A DNA stretch of 64,000 bases. Source: Saussurea involucrata (lineage: Eukaryota > Streptophyta > Magnoliopsida > Asterales > Asteraceae). The stretch's first letter is position 1. Every line of letters begins with the position of its first letter. Under the pieces are notes generated by a model, which saw nothing but the letters and a program-made list of their open reading frames with translations, did not search any database and was not told where the DNA came from. Position numbers and translations under genes: made by a program. Location of the stretch: positions 60,062,484 through 60,126,483 of the forward strand of contig CM066313.1 in the NCBI GenBank assembly GCA_033807775.1, in the 5' to 3' direction. Below are positions 22,131 through 31,318 of the stretch, one piece after another.

Positions 22131-23128
22131 GTACGCCTCCCGTTCACTCGACCCAACCCGCTACGACTTCAGATCAACCAGAAAGCTCCAATACAGAAAT
22201 CCCGACATCTCCTCAGCAAACGACAGCTCCTGATCTTCCTCCCCTTCCTCAGCAACAAAACCGTTGGGAGAAGATCACGGTCTTCATTCCTCATCTGGAG
22301 GAATCTCTGAAGAAGCTGTTTGTTCACCGAATTCGCCCGATCGAGCTGACCTTCTGTCTTGGCATCTACAGTCCTGATCCAGCTCGTCAACTCCGATACG
22401 TAGAAGCCATGAAGCGGTGTCTTCTGAGAGACCAGGTTCGAACCAAACATAAAATTTCAGAGGTGCTAAAGATTCAGTCAAACAAAATTATGAAGATCGT
22501 CTTTCCCGTATTCACTATTCGACGTGAAGACGGAAAAGAATGGATTTTTTCTGAGGCTGACTTTAAGCATCTCCATCCGTTCGACCTCCTGGTCCTTTTG
22601 AAAGACCTTCGCACCAGAACCATCCGACCGCTTGCTGTAACAAAGGCGCTCGAAGCGGTTCATCGATTCCTCGTCCGATCTATTATGATGCCTTATCTTA
22701 CGGACTTTCAAATGGCAATCGAGAACCGATCAAAGAAGGTAGATCTGCTCAAACCGAATCTGAAAGCTCCTGAACTATCGATGTATCCCGAGAACGCAAT
22801 GCTGCTTCAACCGGAATTTGGGATCGTCTTCCTCAACGCTCAGAAAGAAAAGAAGTTTATGAGGTTCAGTCAGGTAGATCGATTTTGCGACGGTACACTG
22901 CTCAAGGTTCAAGACGCTCTTCGGAATATCATCAAGCACGAATCAGAAAATCAAAAGGTATCCTATGTGCCCAATCTGAATAAAAGAACTGCTCAGACTG
23001 CCTTGGATATGGTTGAAGAACGTCTCGACTAACGCCGCACCATTAGATTCTTCGAGGTTCATTTCGCACTTCGTAAACGTTATGTCTACAACTGGCAAGA
23101 GATAGAGCGCGAATTTGAACTTCAAATC

Positions 23129-23140
23129 AAAGGGGGAGAT
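23129..23140 (+). other. Element A polypurine tract
   Basis: AAAGGGGGAGAT lies directly before the 3' LTR and would prime plus-strand DNA. It also falls within the terminal ORF3 codons (KGGD). Confidence 0.9.
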
Positions 23141-23374
23141 TGTTAGGGCAGGTTTTATTGTTGATTTAAAGTTCAAGGGTGTAATTTGTATTTGCTTAAA
23201 CATAGTCCATGTACAATTAGCTTAGAAAATAGCTAGTTGTCTCATTTGGCTTTTCAGTATTGTAACGATTATTCTCTGAATCAAATAGCTAAGTGGGCAG
23301 CCTTTGTGATTACTTTGTTTGTTCATATCTCTTATTCACATAAACACAATTGTTGCACGGATCTGGATCCTACA
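23141..23374 (+). repeat. Element A 3' LTR, lacking the TATA box
   Basis: It is 234 bp and identical to the 5' LTR except for one substitution (TCTGGATCC for TCTAGATCC) and loss of the 46 bp equivalent to 5687-5732, which hold the TATA box. TSD TTTAT follows at 23375-23379. Confidence 0.95.
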
Positions 23375-23379
23375 TTTAT

Positions 23380-23977
23380 CGAAAAAAAAGAACAAATCTT
23401 ACAGTTGATATGTTCTAAATATCTATAGATTTACCCCAAAACCAAGTTTCAGAAAACAACAAAAAAGTTAGTATACATTAATTGTTCATAAGCCAATAAA
23501 TTAATCAAGTTCTGAAGAGCCCTGATGGAATTAATCCAAAAATCTAAGAATGTACAGAGGAAAATTAATTATACCTGTCAAGAACGCATCTTCTGGTCCC
23601 ACAATCAATCTGGGAAGAGATTGCAGATATCTATTCACCGTACACCGGTAGTCAGAGATTGCAGATATCTCGTTTACGATATCAATTAATTTCTGAACCA
23701 GTCCACCTTTCTCTCCTTCTTCCGCCATCTAACAGAAGTCTAAAAGGAAAAGGAGAACAAATCATATTCAAAAGCTTCGAGGAATTCCGAAGAGAAGTTT
23801 CAGTCAATCGACGGTGACGGTCACCGGAGACGAGAGGAGGTCGGAATCCCGCTCCCGATTCTTCATATCTGCAGTAACAAAAAAAAATTAACTTCATAAT
23901 CACTTCTCCCTCTTTCTCTCTCTGTTACTCCATAAGTAGTGCCTCTCTTGCTCTCTCTACTCACTTCAGTTTGATAT
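23380..23977 (-). other. Host DNA island between elements A and E
   Basis: The island holds the exon fragment at 23728-23560 and, upstream of it on minus, a GA-rich untranslated-leader-like stretch with an acceptor-like TTTTTTTTGTTACTGCAG near 23870. A 17-bp word, AGAGATTGCAGATATCT, occurs twice, 38 bp apart (23616, 23654). Element E starts at 23978 after GATAT. Confidence 0.5.
23531..23728 (-). pseudogene. Possible first exon of a plant U-box E3 ligase (PUB13/14-like), fragment
   Basis: ATG 23728 opens a frame whose first 30 or so residues (LVQKLIDIVNEISAISDYRCTV) resemble the N-terminal domain of plant U-box/ARM ubiquitin ligases. These are cytoplasmic or membrane-linked enzymes that tag immune receptors and other targets. 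After TV the resemblance stops, at a short duplicated segment, and the frame continues with unrelated residues to a donor-like ACAG|GTATAA near 23574. Element A sits 150 bp downstream and E 250 bp upstream, so an intact gene is unlikely. The similarity is judged from memory over a short stretch. Confidence 0.4.
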
Positions 23978-24924
23978 TGTTGATCCAAACCCTCAGTGAT
24001 TTGATAATGGCTCTTTAAGAAACACTTAGTGAAAATTGTAAGTAGACAATATGTATTAGAGTTTCACTATCGCTGATAAGTACTATGTCTCTACAGTACC
24101 GCTGATAGGAAACTCATGCTCTTTAAATTACACATTCAGCGATACTGTTTATCAATAAAGACCTGAGCTTGTTCAGTCTTGTTGATGATCACTGATAGTT
24201 TTAGTTGTTTACTTTTGATCCCTGAAAACAAGTTTCACGTCAACAAATGTTCTACGCTGAAGTCGAAGATCAAGCCAAAGAACCAGCGACAAGTCTACTA
24301 ATGAACTGATGCGGATATCAGCGAAGCCAACACCTGTCCACTCAACGTGAAGTTTCAAGTAGAAGACTTCAACGATCGCTGAGCTTTGTCACTCGCTGAT
24401 AAAGTACTGTTCAGTAATCGCTGATCATGAAGTTTCCTCTACAAGTTGCTTCTGTATTATCTCCTTGCACGTCTCCGTACGAACTGTCAGAACGGACATT
24501 CCTTTTGTCCAGGATCGTACAACCAACTCTGATTCTACATTGTTCATCATGCGGCTACTAGGTTGTCTACCAAGGTCAAAACATGCAACCAATCAGCTGC
24601 TGCCACGTGTTAAGTTGTACTGCTATGCATTAAATGCATACAGTATATAAGAAGAGCCCTACTTCAGAAATGAAGTGCTCGGCTATCTTCTTCTCTCTAC
24701 TATCTTTGTGTTAGAATATTATTAGTAGTATTCTTATCTCCTTTCTAGCTTAATTCTAGTGCAAGAAAATCTTAGTGTTCTCTTAACTTGTTTAGATTAG
24801 GTTAATCCTTAAACTTGTTCCGCAACAAGTTGTAAATTGTTTGATACTTATTAAAAATCGTGTGTTTGTATTCAACCCCCCCCCCCCCCCTTCTATAAAC
24901 TTGTATAACCCTTCGGGACCAACA
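23978..24924 (+). repeat. Element E 5' LTR
   Basis: It runs from TGTTGATCC to GGGACCAACA, 947 bp, with imperfect terminal inversion. CCACGTGTT at about 24603 and TATATAA at 24644-24650 suggest the promoter. CGCTGAT/ATCAGCG words recur about eight times at 24060-24440. A run of 15 Cs lies at 24876-24890. Confidence 0.85.
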
Positions 24925-24926
24925 AG

Positions 24927-24938
24927 TGGTATCAGAGC
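24927..24938 (+). other. Element E primer-binding site
   Basis: TGGTATCAGAGC, initiator tRNA-Met type, lies two bases after the LTR. Confidence 0.95.
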
Positions 24939-25006
24939 AGATTGTTTAAACTCATAAACAAGATATTGCTTATACTAATCTTTTCTCTTCCTTGCTATTT
25001 CTCATT

Positions 25007-25959
25007 ATGGCTACCAATACAAACACAAACTATATTGACAATGGTTCTCTTGCAAAACCCCCTAGATTTTCCAGAGATAACTTTAGTTTGTGGAAAAATA
25101 GGATGATACTCTTCTTAGAAGGTGTAGACCCTACTATGCCTTACTAACTCAAAAATGGCCCATATATTTCTGTTAGAATTGACCCTGAAGTTCCAGGCAC
25201 TGCCACTAGAGCTACCATTCCTGAAAGAGTAGTGCCTAAGGAACCTCACAATTGGTCTGTTGAAGATAAGAACAAAGTGGCTATCGACACTAAAGCTAGA
25301 TCTATCCTCTCTATGGCTCTTCCTGACAAAGTCTACCATTCCGTCATGAATCTGAAAACCTCCAAAGCCATGTGGGACACAATCTGTGTTCAATATGAAG
25401 GTACGTCTGAAGTCCAGGACTCAAGAAAGATCAACCTGGTAAGACAGTACGAAAGCTTCATTTGTGGTAAGAATGAAACTCTCTCTAAAGTACATCAGCG
25501 GTTTACCTGTTTAATTATAGATCTGAAAACCGTTGGTAAGGAATATTCTAACTTTGAAATTCTGACAAAGTTCTTAGAATGTTTACCTGAAATCTGGGAC
25601 AGTTATTCAATGTGTCTCAAGCTATCAAAGGATCTCAAATCTATGACACTTTCTACCTTATATGGCACTATGCTCAATCATGAGCAGTCGTGTCATCTTA
25701 AGAAAAATCTTGTAAAAGATTCCAAAAGCACAACTGTTGCTTTACTCTCAGAGTCACCATCCACTCAGCGATCTACTATCGCTATCACTGAGTTGGAAAC
25801 TAACTCTGAATACTCATCAGATGCTGACTCTTCAGATCTTGATGAATCTATGGCTCTCCTATCTAATAAGTTCAGGAGATTCGCCAAAAAGAATAATTTC
25901 ATAAAGAACAAGCCCCTCGCACTTACTGACAAGCCAAGATCATCAACCCCTATTGATAA
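25007..25959 (+). pseudogene. gag: Element E gag, 5' part
   Basis: ATG 25007 (MATNTNTNYIDNG) begins a copia gag. The N-terminal pattern KPPRFSRDNFSLWKNRM and the later KAMWDTICVQYEGT, LSKVHQRFTCLI and FLECLPEIWDSY segments are those of the capsid domain (UBN2/gag-polypeptide type). A TAA at 25145-25147 breaks the frame after 46 codons; the rest is open in the same frame until element H cuts it at 25959. The zinc knuckle would lie beyond H. A serine/acidic stretch (NSEYSSDADSSDLDE) ends the visible part. Confidence 0.85.
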
Positions 25960-26309
25960 TGTTAGCTTTAATTAGCCCCTAATTTATATGAATGTTTTAT
26001 AAAGAAATAGTGTCAAGGACTTATTTGTATTTGTTGAATGTCAATGGCTAAAATTGTAAATAACCAATTGGTGTATTGGTTATAAAGTCTTGTTTAAGAG
26101 ATATTTTAGAAAATATCTCAAAATATCTCATTTAAGAGATATTTTAGAAAAAGTCTCCAAGTATCTCTTTTTAGTTTTCATACGTACAAAAAGAAAAAAA
26201 GAGAGCTTCATTTTGTAAGAGAGTGTTCTTCAATCCTATCTTGTAAACTCTCAATCATTAAATATATTGCATCAATTTCACTATTGTTACTTGTATTTGG
26301 GAACCAACA
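25960..26309 (+). repeat. Element H 5' LTR
   Basis: It runs from TGTTAGCTTTA to GGGAACCAACA, 350 bp, with TATAAAG at 26081 as probable TATA. AAGAGATATTTTAGAAAA is repeated near 26096 and 26132. Confidence 0.85.
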
Positions 26310-26311
26310 AT

Positions 26312-26323
26312 TGGTATCAGAGC
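26312..26323 (+). other. Element H primer-binding site
   Basis: TGGTATCAGAGC lies directly after the LTR; the leader continues to the ATG at 26565 with no gene in it. Confidence 0.9.
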
Positions 26324-26564
26324 AAAAGACAATTTTTGTTAATTCAAAAATTACCTGATCGATTTTGCTGCTGTCAATCGATTCTTCCAGCAGCACAGAC
26401 ACAGATTCAGAAGACTTCAAACAGCCCCTGTTTGATTCTTACGGATTTTTCAGCATACGACTTCTAATACAGGTTTATCAGTTTCATACTCTTAATACTT
26501 AATCTGAACTGGGTATTTTGAACCTCTGTGTTTGTATTAATTTCTGTGTTTTTGAATCAATACC

Positions 26565-26970
26565 ATGTTGTCTAACGATCTTTCAAGTAACAATATGTCA
26601 AGACTAAGATTTAGTTGTGATGCAGATTATATATACTATTCTAAACTTAGTTCCAACTTTCACAAAATTATTCCTAATCTTAAGAAAGAGTTAGAGGAAA
26701 AGAATAAAAGTATTCTGATTGATTCAGAAAAGATTGCTAAGCTTGAAGAATCAGGTAAACTCCTAAACTGTGAAAATCTTGAACTAAAAAGGAATTTATT
26801 TGAGTCTGAAGAAGAGAAGAAAAGCCTTGAACTTAAGTGTCTAAACTTTTCTAATCTGATTTCTAATTTTGAAAAGCTTGTAATCAGTGAAAGAGAGAAA
26901 TTTAAAAAGGAGTGGAAAGAGCATGATTTTGAAAGAAAAGAGTCTGAAAAGTTGAAGGTTGAAGGATTTA
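26565..26970 (+). CDS. Element H gag-like coiled-coil ORF, interrupted by C
   Basis: ATG 26565 opens a frame of 135 codons before the C insertion. It has no capsid domain or zinc knuckle. After a short start (RLRFSCDADYIYYSKL) it is a lysine/glutamate coiled coil (LKKELEEKN, KIAKLEESGKLL, SEEEKKSLELK, ISEREKFKKEW) resembling the post-knuckle coil of Sirevirus gag in F and G. This looks like a gag that has lost its N-terminal half. What lay downstream is beyond the window. The function is unknown; the coil could let it join particles made by a full-length relative. Confidence 0.6.
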
Positions 26971-27756
26971 TGTTAGCTTCAATCTTCCTAATCGTAGAAG
27001 TATTTAGAAGTGGTGAAAAATAGGCTAAGTGAAGAAAGTCTCTTATAGAGGATCTGCCGAACTTACCGAGAGATCAAGGTCAAGAAGCTACAGATGCGTC
27101 CTCCAGAACCTCTGTCGTACGAGCAAAGAAGACCAAAGACTCGGAATCCGGTGAAGACTGCTCTACAAAGGACCAGACCGCAGAACCTTTGTAACACTTT
27201 ACAGAGTCTCTGAGGTCCTCACTAAAGACTTGGAAGATATTTATAATATCTTGCTACTGTTCCTGGACCTGTTCATCAACTTGCATGGCAGCGTGCCCTG
27301 TCCAACTTCAACGTGTCAAACTCTGAGTGGCCTCAATAGGGATTAGTACATAAGAGACGTCTGCGGCATTAAATGCAATACCGTCCGTTCAACTGTTCAT
27401 GCCATCCGTTCTAAACATTAGCTCATGCTTTATGGTCCCGTTAGAGTAGTATAAAAGGAAGACTAATGTTTAGCTCTTCCTAATAAGGAATCAACACACA
27501 AGAACACATAGTTTATGCACATTTAGAGTCATATCTGTTTAAAGCTTGGCATACTCACTGTTCTTAAATCTGTTCTTGCTATATATATTGAAACTCAGTA
27601 AACATTGAGATATCATATTCTGATCACTGTTTATTTATATTGTGTGTTCTAAATCTATCAAACATATCTGTTAGTTCTTCAAATACGCTTCCGCATCAAA
27701 CATAAACTAGAACTAATAGATCTGACAATCTTGTATAAGCAAAACGGGAACCAACA
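26971..27756 (+). repeat. Element C 5' LTR
   Basis: It runs from TGTTAGCTTCAATC to CGGGAACCAACA, 786 bp, with TATAAAAG at 27450-27457. The PBS TGGTATCAGAGCC follows at 27759. Confidence 0.9.
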
Positions 27757-27758
27757 AT

Positions 27759-27771
27759 TGGTATCAGAGCC
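27759..27771 (+). other. Element C primer-binding site
   Basis: TGGTATCAGAGCC is of the initiator tRNA-Met type. The leader to 28052 shows no gene. Confidence 0.95.
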
Positions 27772-28052
27772 TTCCTTGATTTTCAATATCAAGTGATCCT
27801 CGTTTGACAACATTATTGATAGATTTCATTCTGTTTTTAACCTACTCTTCTTCTTCACGTTAAAAAGTTTATGTTTTCCTATCACTTTTCGATTCATTCG
27901 AACGTGATATTCTGATAGAAACTATTTTTCCAGGTTAGAACACCATTAAAGTACTTCTGGATATTATTTATTACTCAGAAATCCTTCCAGATATTCATAC
28001 TCATAAATCTTTCATCATAATATCCTTTCTGAACCCCTGAAAAACTCTTACA

Positions 28053-31000
28053 ATGACACATTCCAATAACTTTTTCACTGCTGGCTCATTAACCAAACCC
28101 CCTACTCTCCTTCGAGATGAGTATCCTCAATGGAAGATAAGAATGGTTCATTTCTTTGAGGGTACTGAAAAAACTCTCACACAATATCTTTACAATCCTC
28201 CTCCAATCCCTATGATAACTATGCCACGTATACCAGCTACTGCTGAATCTCTTGAAATCCCTGAACATCAAAGACCTAAGCCAAAAGGAGAATGGTCAGA
28301 TGAAGATAGGGCAGAAGATGAAGTTGCACAGAAAACAAAAAGAATATTGATCATGGCTTTCCCCAACGAACTATTTCAATCCTTAGATGCATGTGAAACA
28401 GCGCACGATCTTTGGAAAGAATTAGAAAGACAGTTGGAAGGGGGTGCTAAAACGCAGAAGAACCGAAGGGCACAATACATAAATGAATATCATGTCTTCA
28501 GAGCCTCTACAACAGAATCTCTGCAAACAACATATGACCGGTTCAACTCTCTCATAAACAAATGCAGAAAGTCTGGCATTCACAGAACCTCGGAAGAAAA
28601 TAACGTCATGTTTCTAAAGAGCCTGAATGATGAGTGGCTTCAATTGTCTATGTCTTTACAAACAAACCAAGATCTAGACTCCTGGACACTCTCTGATCTC
28701 TATGGAACACAAGCCGCACAAGAGCCTCAAATAGCACAGGCTAAAACACTAACAATTGCACCATACACATTGGTTAGTAAATCAACAAAGGCTGCAGAGA
28801 GACTGAGAAAAGAGAGAGCAACAGAGGAGAAGAAGAAGGAAAAGAAGAAAATAGTGACGGTTGATAGCGAACAAAACGAGCTGATAGAGGAAGAGATAAC
28901 CCTTGCTTCATTAGCTAAATCTTTGGCTCTATTGACAAGGGAGTTCAGAGGTAACCAAAGGAGTTCTGGAAATGATCGATATGGCAGAGAAAACCAGAGC
29001 AGCAGAAGAGATGATGGAACAAGAGAAGAATCGAGTGACCGACAGAGATCGGATGATAGAAATAACCGACAGAGGTCAGACTACAGAAATGATGACCAAC
29101 AGAGGTCGAGCGACAGAAACTATAGAGGAAATGACCAACAGAGGTCAGATGACAAGGTAAGCCACACACAAGAATGCTACAAATGTGGTAAGCCTGGTCC
29201 TTACGCAAACGAATGCTGAACGGAGAAAGGTGGAGACCGACAGAAGTCCGACGATCGAGCTGGAAACACCTCCCAAGGTTGTTTCAACTGCGGCAAGCCA
29301 GGACATTTCGCAAATGAATGCAGAAGTAGACCAAATCACCCACAGAAGGACTCAACTTTTTACAAAAAGAAGGCTGAGTATTATGCGCAAAAATCCCTAA
29401 TGGCGAACAAAGGGCATTCTGAGGCGAACAAGGAGGACTTCGAGTCAGACTCTACCTCTGATAATGAATACACCACCAATGCCCTGTTCTGTGGCATGGT
29501 AGAAGTCGACTCTGGCACTGACGCTGAGGTATCCACTTTAAACTCTACCTCTTGTACTAACTCTGTAGATGATGATTTATCTAAACTTAACATTGAACTG
29601 ATTGAACTAAAAGAGATAAATGAAAGCATTCAGAAAAGTCTCACCTTTAATGAGAGATAAGTAAGGCTTCTCACTCAAGAAAAAGCCAAATTTTTTGAAG
29701 AAAAGGATAGAGTAGAAAAGTATTGGAACAAAAATGTAGATCCTTTAAAAAGGCAAATTTCTGAATTAACCTCTGCACTAAAAATCAAAACAAAAGAACT
29801 TTCAGTTTCTAGGAGTGAAACAACAGACATAAGAGATCTCAAAGAATACTTTCAAAGAGAGAGAGAGGTACTTTGGCAAGATCTTCTAAGAAGAGAAGTT
29901 TTACTTAAAAACTATAAAGATGCACAGAAGGTGTATGAAAAGGTAAACTCCCAAATAGAAAGACGAGGTATCGGGTACAGTGATATTACCTTAGGTGTTG
30001 AAAATAAAAGACTAAAACCTCTGTCTTATCTATTTGTTTTGGGAAAAAAAAAACCAAACTTTCCAAACTTACTCTCTGTAAGTAAAAGGGTTAAAATCTC
30101 CGTGGAACCTCACTTAAAGAAACATACGAAGATGATCAATGTGTGGTTTGAAAACACAAATTCATCATCTTCAACCTCTGTCAATAGAGGAATCAAACCA
30201 AAGAAATATCTGAAAACACAAGATCAGATTGGTATCTTTAAGTTTGGTAAACCAGAGACTCAAACACATGTCGCTTTTGTCTGTATGATAAATGTCGAAA
30301 AGAAATTATCGGCAGAAGCTCCTGAGTTTAAACCCACCTTTTCAGAAGAAAAACTTAAAGAAACAATTGAAAAGGAAATTTTGGAAGTTTGGAAATCAAA
30401 TGTCTTAGAAAATCTCTATACATCTTCTGTAGATCAAATTTTCGTTGAAGAGATCTTATCAGAAACCTCTGCCGTCTATGAAAGTTATTCTACAGAGGAA
30501 GAAAGCTCGTATAATACATGCTCAGAAAATCCAGCCTCTGTCGAAAGAGATGACTCAACCTCTGTATATAAGGACGATTCATCCTCTGACGACTCAGAGA
30601 CTGATTCTAAATCAGGGATAGTTCACTGTGACACAGAGGATGTTAAATTCTCCTCTGAGGTTCTTAACAGAACCATTTCTCCAAAAGAGAAATTCACAGA
30701 GATCCCTATCTGTCCAGATTTTCTCAAAATGTGTATACAAGTCAAAACCACTATAGAGCTTGAAAATCTGAAAAAGACCTCTGTAAATCCTAAAAGCTCT
30801 AAATTTTCAAAACCTTTAAGGCAAATTAAAGAGAATCCCACTTGGCAACAAAAGGGAAAATGGCCTGAAGTTAACAAATATTTTTCCTATGTGACAGTGA
30901 AGAAAGATGTTCACCACAGAGGAGACTCACAGAAGGCAGGACCTGAACAAGGCTTTTGCAAACAACATTCTAGTATTCATAGATCTTCTTGTAATAGGAA

Positions 31001-31307
31001 ATCTAGTGTTAAGAAAGAATGTAATGCCTCTGTGGCTCAGTTCAATAAATTCAATGAAAAGTTCAAACAAATCACGTCTCATATTCAATACTGTCATTGC
31101 TTTGATCTTATGTTCAAATTGAATAATCACTTCTCAAGTCCAGATTGCTTACTCTCCACTAAAATTCAAACTCCAAAGTCAGAACCTAAAGAGAAACAAT
31201 CTGATTCTTCTACAAAAGATAAAATGTATTTCAAGAATGCTAAGGCAAACTTGAAAAATTCTAACAATATTGGACCCATGTGGATATGGTTACCTAAGTC
31301 TCTGTGA
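28053..31307 (+). pseudogene. gag: Element C gag, two in-frame stops
   Basis: This gag is one unbroken frame of about 1,085 codons apart from TGA at 29217-29219 and TAA at 29658-29660. ATG 28053 (MTHSNNFFTAGSLTKPP) starts the capsid domain (DEYPQWKIRM, DLWKELERQLEGG, FNSLINKCRKSG). An arginine/aspartate/glutamine-rich repeat (QQRSSDRNYR type, about 29020-29150) precedes two zinc knuckles. The first, CYKCGKPGPYANEC, has Pro where the zinc-binding His belongs and directly precedes the TGA; the second, CFNCGKPGHFANEC, is canonical. A coiled coil and a CCTCTG-rich, serine/acidic region follow, ending GPMWIWLPKSL. Pol lies in another frame (shift of +2 relative to gag), after an acceptor-like site. 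Confidence 0.88.
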
Positions 31308-31318
31308 TTGTCTTACAG
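31308..31318 (+). promoter_or_regulatory. Splice-acceptor-like site at the gag/pol junction (C)
   Basis: Directly after the gag TGA (31305-31307) comes TTGTCTTACAG, with AG at 31317-31318. The position matches A, B and G. Confidence 0.45.

Larger units (their letters stand above)
17340..23146 (+). pseudogene. Element A ORF3 with internal tandem duplication
   Basis: This third ORF has unknown function and is the counterpart of the env-like/extra ORF of Sireviruses. The start is ATG 17340 (MAEQQNPEEQ). In order: a globular N-terminal block, a proline/acidic linker with RGRGTSVGG-type basic repeats, the RGLDGNPTTVNIT motif, a coiled coil, a basic nuclear-signal-like segment (GLKRRHDD...GEKRQR), an acidic stretch, and a C-terminal domain with MRFSQVDRFCDGTLLKV. 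Stops are at 17760-17762, about 17867 and 18522-18524. A lost C in a run near 18890 shifts the frame. The last two lesions recur in both copies of the duplication (20502-20504 and near 20870), so they predate it. TAA at 23030-23032 truncates the end; without it the frame would run through the PPT and stop at TAG 23144-23146 inside the LTR, as in B. Confidence 0.85.
5617..23374 (+). mobile_element. Element A: full-length Sirevirus-type Ty1/copia retrotransposon (non-functional)
   Basis: It is bounded by LTRs 5617-5896 and 23141-23374 and by a perfect 5-bp duplication TTTAT (5612-5616 and 23375-23379). The order is LTR, PBS, leader, gag, pol, polypurine array, promoter-like spacer, ORF3, PPT, LTR. 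It is 17.8 kb, against 14.2 kb for its sister B; the difference is explained by the nested element I (about 1.6 kb) and a 1,980-bp tandem duplication in ORF3. Every coding region is broken. The LTRs differ by one substitution in 234 aligned bases plus a 46-bp deletion. Confidence 0.95.
23978..25959 (+). mobile_element. Element E: 5' part of a copia element, cut by H
   Basis: It has a 5' LTR, a PBS and the start of gag; element H begins at 25960. The right part of E and its 3' LTR are not in the window. GATAT (23973-23977) is the likely left target duplication. Confidence 0.85.
25960..26970 (+). mobile_element. Element H: 5' part of a copia element, cut by C
   Basis: The LTR is 25960-26309 and the PBS 26312-26323; a short leader and a gag-like ORF follow, then C begins at 26971. 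GATAA (25955-25959) is the likely left target duplication. The right part is outside the window. Confidence 0.8.

Noticed and set aside
17340..23146. ORF3 as a true envelope gene
   Set aside because: No signal peptide, membrane span or fusion-like segment is visible; it has basic, coil and acidic segments instead.
24876..24890. Run of 15 Cs as a G-quadruplex or regulatory element
   Set aside because: It is a homopolymer in an LTR, prone to slippage and assembly error; no second run is nearby.
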